A stretch of 64,000 nt of DNA from Mytilus californianus (lineage: Eukaryota; Mollusca; Bivalvia; Mytilida; Mytilidae): positions 85,500,324 through 85,564,323 of the forward strand of contig NW_026262723.1 of the NCBI RefSeq assembly GCF_021869535.1, given 5' to 3'. Shown here piece after piece: positions 45,665-57,109 of the stretch (positions within the stretch are counted from its first letter, which is position 1; each line of letters begins with the position of its first letter). The translations under genes and the position numbers were made by a program. Below the pieces are notes generated by a model. The model was not told where the DNA came from, ran no database searches, and was given only the letters and a program-made list of their open reading frames with translations.

Positions 45665-45965
45665 ACTTAGCTAATATTGTCCATTAGTGAATAAATAAAT
45701 TAAATGCTTGGTGTACTTGGATATGCTGAATCTAACCGTGTATTTTGATTTTGGATATAGGACCATAATAGGTAAAACTCCGATTTCAAATGTTTCAGTT
45801 CTTTGACCACATTCATTCTGTGTCAGAAACCTATGCTGTGTCAAATTGTAATCACAATCCAAATGCAGAGCTGTATCAAGCTTGAATGTAGTGTCCATAC
45901 TTGCCCCAACTATTCAGGATTCCATATCTGCGGTCGTAACAAGATGTGCCCCACGGAGCATTTTA
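45665..45965 (+). mobile_element. Family C element, 3' part
   Basis: TGGATATGCTGAATCTAACC, GGACCATAATAGGTAAAACT, GCTGTATCAAGCTTGAATGT and a terminal TGCGGTCGTAACAAG / CGGAGCATTT match 19270-19525. Confidence 0.65.
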
Positions 45966-46438
45966 TTCGTGTATAGTACTATAAACAAAAGGTTGCCTAT
46001 ATATTTGTGTATGGAAGGATTGTAAGGTGTACATGTCCGTCTGGCAGGGTCAATCTGGCCTTGACCACATTTTACCCACCATTTTCTTCGGGAAATGCCT
46101 GTACCAAGTCAGTGGTTTTTCACTCGTTCCGTTGATTAATAACGTTTGATTTTGGCAGTTTTTATGACTCCCCCTTTTTTAATTTACCTTGGAGTTCAGT
46201 AATTTTGTTAACCTTTTTTACTTGGATCATTGATAATGTTTTTCTTTTTGCCCAATAAGACATAAGACCCCCCCCCCCCCACCCGCACACTTTTGCCGAC
46301 CTCCTTTACATGAATCATTGACAATGTTAAGATTAGGTGATGCTTGTAGTGAAACCTTCATCTGAACTTTCAACATAAATTCAATTATAATCAGTAAAGC
46401 AGGATAGACATTTCAACATATTTATACTCTTGTTATCG
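45966..46438 (+). mobile_element. Family B fragments with an element D fragment inside
   Basis: One unit at 45966-46065, a D-like piece (GAAATGCCTGTACCAAGTCA) at about 46075-46215, then the B tail (GATGCTTGTAGTGAAACC through ACATTTCAACATATTTATAC). A C-rich run lies at about 46268-46280. Confidence 0.6.
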
Positions 46439-47715
46439 AAAATCATAGATATCAATCACTTGTTGTTATTCGTGTGCGTAGGACTTCGAAAGTGGGGGGG
46501 GGGGGGGGGCAAATCCATGATGATTTTTTTTGTTCATTTTGTATCACGTATCTCATTATATGCAGATGATAAAACTTTGTTTTAATTCAAATACAAATAA
46601 TTTCATTAAAGGTAAATCACACTATTTATACTACTAATAATAATTCATTGAAATTTTGCATGTAGACAGATCATACTTATTAAGATATTTTAGGCGAAAA
46701 AAAATTGGGGTCACCGATGTTGTTTTCGAGATATGACGTCATCAAAACTTAAAGAATCGCGTTATAACGAAATATAGAAATACCGCTCTAAATTGATAAA
46801 AAAAACCAAAGTTATTGAAAAACCATGTTTAACTGGAATAACAAAAACAGTCAAATGTAACTTGTACCTTATGAACATTTATTTGTCTCGGTTTCCTTAT
46901 TTTTGAAGGCATTTGAACATTTCCCGCCATTTTTAATTGCTATTTATAATAGATTTTTCTTGAAATAAAAAAAATCTACTAATGTTTTTCCCTTCAAACT
47001 TCTGCATAAGTTGCAACTTCAGAGAAGATTTTAAAAGCATAAATAAAAAAGGGGGGTCACCGATGTTTTAAATCCGCTAAAACGGAAATAATCTTTATTA
47101 TTGAATTTTGGCGGGAACTATAACCTTTTAATGTTATAGAACGACGTTGCTGGCATAACAGCATTTCTTGCAACGCTTGGGTTGAATTAAACCTTTTCAA
47201 CACAAAATATAATATCATTTTTGAACATTTTTTAAGGTATTTTGATTATTCATTGATATCTTTATCAATCTATCGAATCGTTAAACATAGATACAATAAC
47301 AGTTTATTTTAAAGTAATTGTCAAAGTTGAAGTCATCTCATTTTTTTAATTGCATTTGTTGTATGGGGAAAACGAATGTTTCCCTCATGCCGTATTATAG
47401 AAATAATTTTCGGCTTCCAGATAAAGAATCTTCTACCTCGGGAGACTGAGGGTATCCGGGCTGAAAAGTAACACGTTCCTTTTAGACTGCAGGCAGAATA
47501 ATTTCGTTACCATAATTTCACTAGCTTGTCCATTCGCACCGGGAAGATAAAACCTGAAATGCCGTGTTAAAAATGCCACAAACTCAGCACGTTAAATGAA
47601 ACCTATTTTCGGTAGGAATTTAAAATTGGTTCCGTAATTACACTCTGTGACGCTTCATAATTTGTCGAACTGTGGAAACCAAATTTTTTTCTGAGTTCTA
47701 TCATCCCGCACCCAT

Positions 47716-48604
47716 TTTTGTCGAGCCTTCGACTTTTGTCGAAAAAGCGAGACATAGCGATCCTACATTCCGTCGGCGTCGTCGTCGTTGTCGTCGTCGT
47801 CGTCGTCGTCGGCGGCGTCCATAAATATTCACTCTGTAGTTAAAGTTTTTGAAATTTTAATAACTTTCTTAAACTATCCTGGATTTCTACCAAACTTGGA
47901 CAGAAGCTTGTTTATGATCATAAGATAATATCCAAAAGTAAATTTTGTAAAAAAAAAATTCCATTTTTTCCGTATTTTACTTATAAATGGACTTAGTTTT
48001 TCTGCCAGGAAACATTACATTCACTCTGTGGTTAAAGTTTTTGCAATTTTAATAACTTTCTTAAACTATCCTGGATTTCTACCAAACTTGGAAAGAAGCT
48101 TGTTTATGATCATAAGATAGTATCCAGAAGTAAATTTTGTAAAAAAAAAATCCATTTTTTTCCGTATTTTACTTATAAATGGACTTAGTTTTTTCTGCCA
48201 GGAAACATTACATTCACTCTGTGGTTAAAGTTTTTAAAATTTTAACAACTTTCTTAAACTATCTTGGATTTGTACCAAACTTGGACAGAAGCTTGTTTAT
48301 GATTAAAAGCTAGAATCTAGAAGGAAATTTTGTTAAAATTTTGTTCCATTTTTTCCTTATTTTACTTATAAATGGACTTAGTTTTTCTTCCAGTTAACAT
48401 TACATACAGTCTGCAGTTGAAGTTTTTAAAACATTTATTAGATTCATAAACTATCCTGGATTTTTACCAAACTTGGATAGAAGCTACTTACAATCAAAAG
48501 ATAGTATAGAGAGGAATATTTTTATTAATTTTTTTCCTCATTTTTGTTGAGCCTGCGATTAACAGCAAAAGTAGGCGAGACACTGGGTTCCGCGGAACCC
48601 TTAC
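47716..48604 (+). mobile_element. Family A tandem-repeat element, complete copy 1
   Basis: It starts at TTTTTGTCGAGCC with the perfect stem-loop TTCGAC-TTTT-GTCGAA (47728-47743), then AGCGAGACATAGCGATCCTA and a GTC triplet run (47779-47820). About 3.8 units of 192 bp follow (ACTCTGT at 47831, 48023 and 48216). It ends with GTAGGCGAGACACTG and the 16-bp perfect palindrome GGGTTCCGCGGAACCC (48585-48600), then TTAC. There is no ORF. Confidence 0.85.
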
Positions 48605-48924
48605 AAATTTTTCATACATCGTTTCATGTTCATTGTACATAATATGTTCAATGTTCATCGCCTGTGAATCAAAACTTTATGTATTACGTATATTCTATTA
48701 CCGTTCGATTAATCGCTCAACGTTGGTATGTTATGAGAAATACAATGCATCTGATAATTTAATACACATCGCCATATTGATATCAGGAACATATAATGTT
48801 CCCAGGTGATATGTATTTAAAAAAATCTTTTAATTTGTAATAAACGGATCTAGTTTTTTTTCTTGTTCTGCTACATCTATCTGTGTTTCTGTGGACATGT
48901 TGATATATTTTATCTTACTCTAGT
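48605..48924. other. Spacer between two family A elements
   Basis: AT-rich with a short TTCATTGTACATAATATG repeat-like stretch. Nothing recognised. Confidence 0.45.
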
Positions 48925-49600
48925 TTTTTGTCGAGCCTTCGACTTTAGTCGAAAAAGCGAGACATAGCGATCCTACATTCCGTCGTCGGCGTCGTCGGCG
49001 TCGTCGTCCACAAATATTCACTCTGTGGTTAAAGTTTTTGAAGATTTAATTACTTTCTTAAACTATCCTGGATTTCTACCAAACTTGGACAGAAGCTTGT
49101 TTATGATCATAAGATAGTATCCAGAAGTAAATTTTGTAAAATTAAAATTCCTGTTTTTCCATATTTGACTTATAAATGGACTTAGTTTTTCTGCCAGGAA
49201 ACAATACATTTACTCTGTGGTTAGAGTTTTTAAATTTTTAATAACTTTCTTAAACTATCCTGGATTTGTACCAAACTTGGTCAGAAGCTTGTTTATGATC
49301 ATAAGATAGTATCCAGAAGTAAATTTTGTCAAAATTTTTACCTGTTTATCCGTATTTTACTTATAAATGGACTTAGTTTTTCTTCCAGTTAACATTACAT
49401 ACAGTATGCAGGTAAAAGTTTTTAAAACATTTATTAGATCCATAAACTATCCTAGATTTATACCAAACTTGGACAGAAGCTTCTTACAATCAAAAGATAG
49501 TATCGAGAGGAATATTTTTATTGATTTTTTTCCTCATTTTTGTTGAGCCTGCGATTAAAAGCAAAAGTAGGCGAGACACTGGGTTCCGTGGAACCCTTAC
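48925..49600 (+). mobile_element. Family A tandem-repeat element, complete copy 2
   Basis: Same layout as the copy at 47716, with a stem-loop at 48938-48953 (TTCGAC-TTTA-GTCGAA), a shorter GTC run, one fewer internal unit, and a 3' palindrome with one mismatch (GGGTTCCGTGGAACCC, 49581-49596) followed by TTAC. The two copies lie in the same orientation, 320 bp apart. Confidence 0.85.
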
Positions 49601-50879
49601 GAATTTTTTTATCAGATGACAAATGAGAGTGTGGATAACCTTTGATATAGAATAAGAGTTCGAGTTACAGCTAAATTTAGAGTTAAAGTTCCAGTTTTAT
49701 TTTTAGTCCGAATGTTAATTCGAGTAAGAGTTCTAGTTAAAGCTCGAGTTCCACTTAGAAACTTCAGAGTTATACTGTAAGACAGAATAAATTCTGGTAA
49801 GAGTTAAAATTTTGAGATCTGAGATCCGATGAAATTAAAAGAAAGATTGCAGTTTCTATTTTCTGTTGGTGCACCTCTCTTTCTTGAATTGTATATTCTT
49901 TTTATCACATTTATGTTTCAGTATGATATAGCCTATATACTTTTTTTTTGCAAAAACTGATTAATGATAGGTCATTTGAAAATAACTGATTGATTGTGTG
50001 TGCCACTTTCAGCACTCTGCTATATCATGTTGGCCATTTTTTTTAAAGAATCAAGGTATCAAGAGTAAATCAGCTACCTTTGTATTAAACAAATGGCTTT
50101 CCTTTACAGTCATGATCGGAATCTGACAATCTCCCTATATCACTGTTTGTTGACATGCAAGTGATCACATTGAGTGATCTGAACACGAACCTACTTCTGA
50201 ACTACTAGTTTTTGTTTTGTTTTTGTTTTCGTTTTTTTCTTGATTTTTGCAAAACTTTCAGTGGCAAATATTACATGAATATCAGCACAAAATTTTTTTC
50301 TATATGAGATGAATACTTATGAATGACCTTAATGTGATGGTTACAGATTAGCACTCTGAAAGACATGTTACTTTACATAAATACATGTGTGTGTGTTAAA
50401 TATTTCTCTTGTTGGAGTCTTGTAAAGCCAAATATACAGTGTGGATTTTTTCTTGTTGTTGTAGGCAGTACGGTCATCAATAGAACAAAAATAAATAGGC
50501 ATAGTGTTTGATATTCCCAGATTGCTCTGACGTCTAGCGGCCTTATTTTTTAACTTGCTGGTCGTACAGTTCGCTATAATTGACAGTTTGAAGAAATACT
50601 ACAAAATATGATTTTTTTTTGTGCCCAAATTATGTAAGCCTGTACAAAGCATTAAAGGAAGATTGAGTATAATGTACTATATAATACGGTGCTAAATTTT
50701 CTTTGATTTCGACAGCCAGCAACCGATGTAAAATTTTATATGCTTCTTTTACAGTGATGTTTAACTGGCGTTATTCTTATATAACGTTTGATATTTCAAC
50801 AAATATGATTACTCTACGAATCACTCGTGTTCATGTGTTTGTTCCCTCCCCATACCCCCTTCCTCCCCCAAAAAAAGAA

Positions 50880-50938
<59 letters not shown>

Positions 50939-51129
50939 TTTGACACTAAAAGAACATCGAAACTCATTGTTCTTATTTTAACCCCTCTGTTGGACAGAAA
51001 ACTTCAAATTCTGGAAGCTGTACGCTTACTTGCTGTTACTCTTGGTATATTGTTATTTTTTCCAGTATATTCCCACATACCGCATCGCGACGATACGCTG
51101 CCAACAGTTGGGTTACACTAGTGACAGGA
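49601..51129. other. Non-coding sequence
   Basis: AT-rich. 49640-49810 shows a degenerate AGTTCGAGTT-type short repeat, and a long AG microsatellite lies at 50884-50935. No gene is seen. Confidence 0.5.
50884..50935. repeat. (AG)26 microsatellite
   Basis: An uninterrupted AG dinucleotide run of 52 bases. Confidence 0.95.
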
Positions 51130-52030
51130 CAATTGCCCGTATTGACCAGATATAAATAGTCAGAACTTTTTTGTTATTTGATAGATTATTTTAATATTTG
51201 AAGACCTTACAAATATTAGACTATATTTTATGATAATTTAACAAAAAAAAAGTTGACCAGACGGATTTCACACTCTGACTGATGTACGCTTAACAATATA
51301 CACCTTATCGCTATTTGTCCGCCATTACTGGACATCACACAAGTTCCCGTAAAATTTTGACATCATAATAGAAAATTTCTGACGCCACAATGGAAAAATG
51401 ATTGTTGTATGACGTCAAAAGTTCGAGCGGGACAGATTCTCGGGTCAAGCGGGAATAGCGATAAGGTGTATTTAGAATGGTTCCCGATCGCAATATTCAG
51501 TATGTTACACATATACCTGGAACGTAGTACCGGGAACCAGGATAAGGTGTATTGAACTGATCGACAAAAAGTGTTACTAGTAATATCTCTTTTGTTTTAC
51601 AATATTTTTTCATACAACTAAGAAATCTGCGAGATTAATAGTTATCTTATATGAAAATTTAAACTTCATAGTAAAACAAAATGTTTTCCTAAAAAAGTTG
51701 ACCGGACGGATTTCACATTCGCCGATGTACGCTTTGATTATACTGAAATGATCGACAAAAAGTGTGATAAATATCTCTTTTGTTTTAAAATATTTTTTTC
51801 TTCATGAAACTAAGAAATCTGCGAGATCAATAAATATGTTAATATATGAAAATATAACTTTACAGTAAATTAAAAAAAAAATTCTACAAAAAAAAGTTGA
51901 GCTGGCGGATTTCACTACAAATAATAAAGACCAGATCAACAAAAAATGTTGATATTTCTCATATCTAACAATATTTTTCGGTGAAATTAATAAACCTTTA
52001 AGAAAAATAATTGTATAAATGGTATTGTAT
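51130..52030 (+). repeat. 190-bp tandem repeat, about four diverged copies
   Basis: GATCGACAAAAAGTGT starts at 51559 and 51750 and in changed form at 51934. AAAAAAGTTGACC with CGGATTTCAC occurs near 51248, 51690 and 51890. The first unit is separated from the rest by a TA-flanked MITE at 51301-51468. Confidence 0.75.
51301..51468. mobile_element. Tc1/mariner-like MITE
   Basis: It starts CACCTTATCGCTATT and ends AATAGCGATAAGGTG, perfect 15-bp inverted ends, flanked by TA on both sides. It is 168 bp with no ORF. The TA duplication is typical of Tc1/mariner. A second stray end (GATAAGGTGTA) at 51541-51551 suggests a neighbouring copy. Confidence 0.75.
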
Positions 52031-52639
52031 GTAAATACTAACTCAATAATAATATTAATAATAATAATATCTTTATCTAAAGAGAGTAACTCATTTCAAA
52101 CCCAATCGTAAGGTAATTCAAGACCATATCAAGACCACTTTCGGCTATTTTTTGGCCATACATTTTGTCCGTTTCGAGTAGCATTTTCATTTTTTGCACT
52201 TAAATCAAAACGTCATTTGCTTTCTCTTGCTTTAGCGAACGTCCCTTTGAGCGGGTCGCCATTTTAGAAATTAGCAACCTTTACGACGGACTCGAAACGG
52301 CGACGTCATAATACGGTCACGACACTATAGCGGCGCCGAGAGCGATGCGTATAAACAATAGTGTGATTTCCCTTTAACTAATCATAGTGCCCGTATTTCG
52401 GCAGAATAATTACAGTTTAATTATGACTACAAGACAAAACATTCAATACTGAAACAGGACTTGAATGATTAAGTTGATTAAAACATTGAACATATATACA
52501 TTTATTGAAGAAAAGAACTGTATAACATATATATACTGGTGAATAAAAACCAGCAACATGGATTCCAATTTGGAACATAGAAATTTCATACAATAATAAA
52601 AATAGTAATAAAGGGGGACAGCTCTTAAGTCAATTATTC

Positions 52640-55345
52640 ATTAGCGCATCTCTTTCTTTGGACAGTTGTTTTAAAAGTTTGTGATTTATATTAATAATGT
52701 CTGTGTCTTCATTGATTAAAAGCCCAATTAGTTTTTTTCATCAGTAAGTTTATTAAAATTATTATTATTATTATTTAATTGATCAAAGTATGGTTTGCGC
52801 ACTGTTGTTAATCATGGGCATTGATAATAAATGGAGTTCATCTTCAACAGAAATTTTACATAAATTAGATTTTCGTTCACTAATATCCAAGTTACAATAG
52901 CTTCCCTTCTCAATGTTGAGGTTATGTGAGCTTACTCTAAATTTAGTAAACAATCTTCTTTCATTTTCATTACCACAACTTAAATATTTTTCTAATTTGA
53001 AAATGTTTTTTTAAATTTACGATATGTTCTTAACTTGTTCCCAACTTTGGAATGTTTTGTATTATCATATAAAAAGCCTTTTAGACCAAAGGAGTAGGTC
53101 CGGTAAGGGCCGATTTTGGCCTCAAAATTCAGGTTCATCTGATGAAAGATTTTGGACACTTTTTAAACACTTAAGTGTCTACTTCAGTCGATTCAATTAG
53201 TTAATGTGAAAGATTTGAACTGATTTAGTCATTAAAGACGCTCAAATTTAAGCTTAAATATGAAAAATCTATCAAATATGCCATAATATGTCACTTTTCA
53301 GATGGTTTTTGTCAAAAATGAAAGTGGCCGCATCCGTGTTCATTCTCAACCTTTATATATGTAATGTATGATCATCAAATACAACTTACATTTAAATATT
53401 AAGAATGAACACAAATGCGGCCACTTCCATTTCAGACGGAAACCGTCTAAAAATTAACCAAAATATGCTAAAATTTCGAAGATTTCAGTAATTTAGCATG
53501 ACTTAATGATGCTAGTACCCGATGCATTGTATTGTCAAAAACAGCCCATATTTATGTAACAGAAGTATTCTTCTTTCCAATAAATAGCTAACAATTTACA
53601 TTTTAACAATTTTGTAAAACTGCTATATTTTGGGGTCAAAAAGGGGTCTTACTGGGCCTACTCCTTTGTTTAAATATAGTTTTATGAGAACTCTTTAATT
53701 TTGTTATAATATAATTAGATGAACTAGGCATATGGAATAAATAATCAAGTTCAGATAAGACAAAACTATTCTTATACACGTATTACTAATCCAGGATTTT
53801 TTATTTTCTGAACCCATTATAATAGACTCTTGAAAGCTTGATATAATATACTATTTTTATCTGAAATATTTTTTAGATAACACCAATATTTAATCATGAT
53901 AAGAAAAACATACATAATGATTGGATAACTTCCTAGTTCACCTCTACTGGCCAAGTTGGATGATTTATTTTAAACACCAAATGCAAATTCACAGAATTTT
54001 TTATGTACTTTCTCAACTGAGATGGTGTCAATTCTTTTATAATAAAGGTTTCAGGGTCAGTTTAAAAAAAAATCGGAGGATGTGTTACCCCAAATTTCTG
54101 ATCCATATAAAAGTATTGGCCTCATTGTGTGATTAAATAAATGTAAAATAGTAGTAATATTTGGTTTTTCTTGTAGCGTTGTCTTCAGCTTAAATAATGC
54201 TTTCATGTCCGTTTTACTTAAATCCTCTTTGGCATATGGAAATGTACCTGATGCACTAAATGTTACCCCTAAATAAGTGTAGTTTTGAACACATTCTATA
54301 AGGCTGTTACAATAAGTAATTTTTATATTTTTTAATCTACCTGCTTTGTTAAACACAATTATTTTAGTTTTATCACAGTTAATAACCATATTCCAGTCTT
54401 TGGTAGAGCTGGATAATTTGTTTACACAATTTTGTAACCCTGCCTCGCTGGATGACAATAATACTAAATCATCAGTATACATTAAGCAATTAATGGACTT
54501 TGAGTTTAAGGTAACTGGGTCATATGTAGAATCAAAATAATTTGGTGAATCATTTAAGTATAAATCAAATGAATTTGGACTCAAGCGATCTCCTTGTCTT
54601 ACACCAATATTGGACTGGAAAAAACTCTGTTTTAAAAGAATCAATTTTGACACATAAGTGAGTGTTTTTATACATTGACTTAAGTATATTATAAAATTTT
54701 GAACCGACACCAGCCTTTTTAAGCTGACAGAAAAGTCCTAGGTGCCATACAGAGCCGGACAAATGCACGTTTAAAATCTACAAAACATGCATATAATGGT
54801 TGGGATTTATTTCTAATGTATTTTTGTACAAGAGTATTTATAACAAACATACGATCAGATGTACGACATCCACGTTTAAATCCAATTTGCTCTTTACAAA
54901 TGAGATTTCTCTTCTCAAAAAATGCTGTCAGTCTATTATTAAATATTCTGTTAAAAAGTTGACCCATAGTGTCACATGGTTATACCTCTATAGTTTGAAG
55001 GATCATATATTGACCCCCTTTTTATGTTAGGTGAAACGTATCCCCTTGACTATATATTAGAATAGATTCCTGCTGAAAAAAAATATATTCAAAACTTTTT
55101 AAAATAATGGGTTTAAAATTGATTGGCCATATTTAATCATTTCATTCAGTATCATAGTAAAACCATTGGATTTGCCATTCTTTTAAAGATTTAATGGCTT
55201 TTAGTAGTTCAGACTCCGTGATCTTAAAGTCTAATTCATTAAAAATATTATTTTTTTCTAAATTATTAAGCTGCTGAAGAATCGATTCATTTTCGGCAAA
55301 TGTATTTTTATTTAGGGATCTGAAATTATTCTTCCCATCTTCCAA
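52640..55345 (-). pseudogene. LINE-type non-LTR retrotransposon, reverse transcriptase, dead
   Basis: Minus-strand pieces in order: KITESELLKAIKSLK (55142-55345, before the palm), ICKEQIGFKRGCRTSDRMF and ACFVDFKRAF (motif A, 54719-54967), a frameshifted GVGSKFYNILKSMYKNT (54565-54768), then GVRQGDRLSPNSFDLYLND (motif B), CLMYTDDLVLLSSS (motif C, YTDD instead of the usual YADD) and ILLYGSEIWG (54057-54710). At least three frame breaks are needed. 52640-53086 and 53669-54056 look like the 3' part, split by a MITE. No endonuclease domain is seen, so it is probably 5' truncated. Confidence 0.8.
53087..53668. mobile_element. MITE with long inverted ends, inserted in the LINE
   Basis: It starts CAAAGGAGTAGGTCC and ends GGCCTACTCCTTTG, inverted over about 40 bp with some mismatches. 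A second, inner inverted pair contains AGTGGCCGCAT (about 53323) and ATGCGGCCACTT (about 53417). It is 582 bp with no ORF. Confidence 0.8.
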
Positions 55346-55386
55346 ACTAATATTTGTTTATGTCTGTCATACATGTATTTGTTTTT

Positions 55387-55620
55387 CTTAATTTGTAATT
55401 TGTAATTTGGTTTGTTATAAATTAGGCCGTTAGTTTTCTCAATTGAATTGTTTCATATTTTCCATGTCGGGGCCTTTTATAGCCGACTATACGGTATGGT
55501 TTTTCTCATTGTTGGAGGCCGTACGCTTGCCTATAATTGCTTACATCCACTTCATTTTAACTTTGGTGGATAGTTGTCTCCGGCATTGCGTGCAATCATA
55601 CCACATCTCCTTATTTTTAT
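55387..55620 (+). repeat. Interspersed repeat G, short copy
   Basis: GGCCGTTAGTTTTCTCAATT, GCCTTTTATAGCC, GGTGGATAGTTGTCTC and CATACCACATCTCCTTATTT match 14980-15180. Confidence 0.65.
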
Positions 55621-55957
55621 AAGATTAAATTCAATCATTTTGTTAACTTCAAAGGTGTTTAAAGACTTTTGAAAATGTAATGGGGAATTATCATCCCAGA
55701 TATATTTAGTCTGGCATTGGGGTGAAAGTATTCTTCTTCTGATTCGTTCTGAAATTACATTGAAGCAATTATATATTGGCAGTGATCTGATAATTCGGGA
55801 GTTAACTGAAATAAGACAAAAGATTTTCAGAAGCAATAAAAAAATTAACTGCACTAATGTTCACATTTGCACACAGATGCTGATGTAACTACTTTAGGAA
55901 AATGAGCGAACGTATTCTAATCAATGGGTTTAGTTTAAACAGAGACATATAATACAA
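55621..55957. other. Non-coding sequence
   Basis: No recognisable gene; it may be the decayed 5' part of the following PLE. Confidence 0.35.
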
Positions 55958-57109
55958 TTGTATGTTGCAAAACACTTGTCCTACCTCCATGACAAATATG
56001 TTGTTGTCCCCGCAGATAAAGCCCCAAACAACATCGTTTTTGTGTGTAAATATCATTACATAAACCTGGGAACAGTATATCAATATATATGTTCCTGCAT
56101 AAACTGCTTGATAAATGAATTAGGTATTGACAATTCACTTGGAAACTCAACATATACCCTCACGACACTTACCAAAGAGGAAATCCTGGATAATCATAGG
56201 TCTGTTCTATGTTCCTTTGGAATTTCAACCAAAGATGAAGAACTGGATCTTCCATCACTGTATTGGATACCTAAACTACATAAGTGTCCTTACAAACAAC
56301 GGTATATTGCTGGGTCTTCCAAGTGCTCCACGAAACCTCTTTCTAAATCATTAACATCTATTTTATCAGCAATCAAAGCCGGGCTCCAAAGTTATTGTGA
56401 AACTGCCTATTCTAGAGGTGGCGTGAATCAGATGTGGATACTAAAAAATTCCAAAGATCTTTTAGAGTACATACAATCTAAGACTCTCTCATCTTGCAAT
56501 AGTATTAAAACATTTGACTTTTCTACACTTTACATAAGTATTCCCCATTCCAAACTTAAAGACAAATTGAAAGAGTTGGTATTACTTTGTTTCATTAAAA
56601 AGAATGGCGAACGTAGATACAAGTATCTTGTCTTGGGGAGGGATAAATCCTACTTTGTAAAGAATCACTCTGATTCAAACAAAAAATTCTCTGAAACTGA
56701 CATTATTAAGATGCTTGATTTCTTGATTGACAACATATTTGTTACGTTTGGAGGACGTATTTTTCAACAGACTGTCGGAATTCCAATGGGAACCAATTGT
56801 GCCCCTCTTCTTGCCGACTTGTTTCTTTATTATTATGAGGCTGACTTCATACAGGAACTTCTTAGGAAGAAAGATAAAAAGTTAGCAATATCCTTTAACT
56901 TTACGTTCCGCTATATAGATGATGTTCTCTCACTAAATAATACAAAATTTGGCGACTATGTTGAACGAATCTATCCCATCGAAATAGAGATAAAGGACAC
57001 TAAAGAACAAGTTTCAAGAAATGCCTTTTTATCAATTCAAAAGTATTTTTTTCTGGTTTTAAAATACTTTACACAACTATGCAGAATGAGATATAACTTT
57101 AATAAATAA
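55958..57109 (+). pseudogene. PLE-type reverse transcriptase fragment (PLE3), both ends missing
   Basis: An uninterrupted 383-codon frame. It holds DKYVVVPADKAPNNIVFVCK, LPSLYWIPKLHKCPYKQRYI (PLE fingers motif), IKTFDFSTLYISIPHSKLKD (motif A), TVGIPMGTNCAPLLADLFLY (motif B) and FRYIDDVLSLNN (motif C, YIDD). The sequence after VSRNAFLS is unrelated, so the C-terminal block is lost, and the N-terminal third is absent. It is the same subfamily as PLE1. The open frame suggests a young insertion. Confidence 0.8.

Larger units (their letters stand above)
46606..52377. mobile_element. Possible 5.8-kb element with inverted ends and TTAA duplications
   Basis: TTAA (46606-46609) is followed by AGGTAAATCACACTATT. 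AATAGTGTGATTTCCCT is followed by TTAA (52374-52377). The ends are inverted with one mismatch, and similarity continues as TTATAC. TTAA duplications and such ends are typical of piggyBac-type elements. No transposase is seen inside, so it would be a non-autonomous, secondarily invaded element. Alternatively, these are two unrelated single ends. Confidence 0.4.

Noticed and set aside
50703..50981. ORF with a long RE dipeptide run
   Set aside because: The run is translation of the AG microsatellite.
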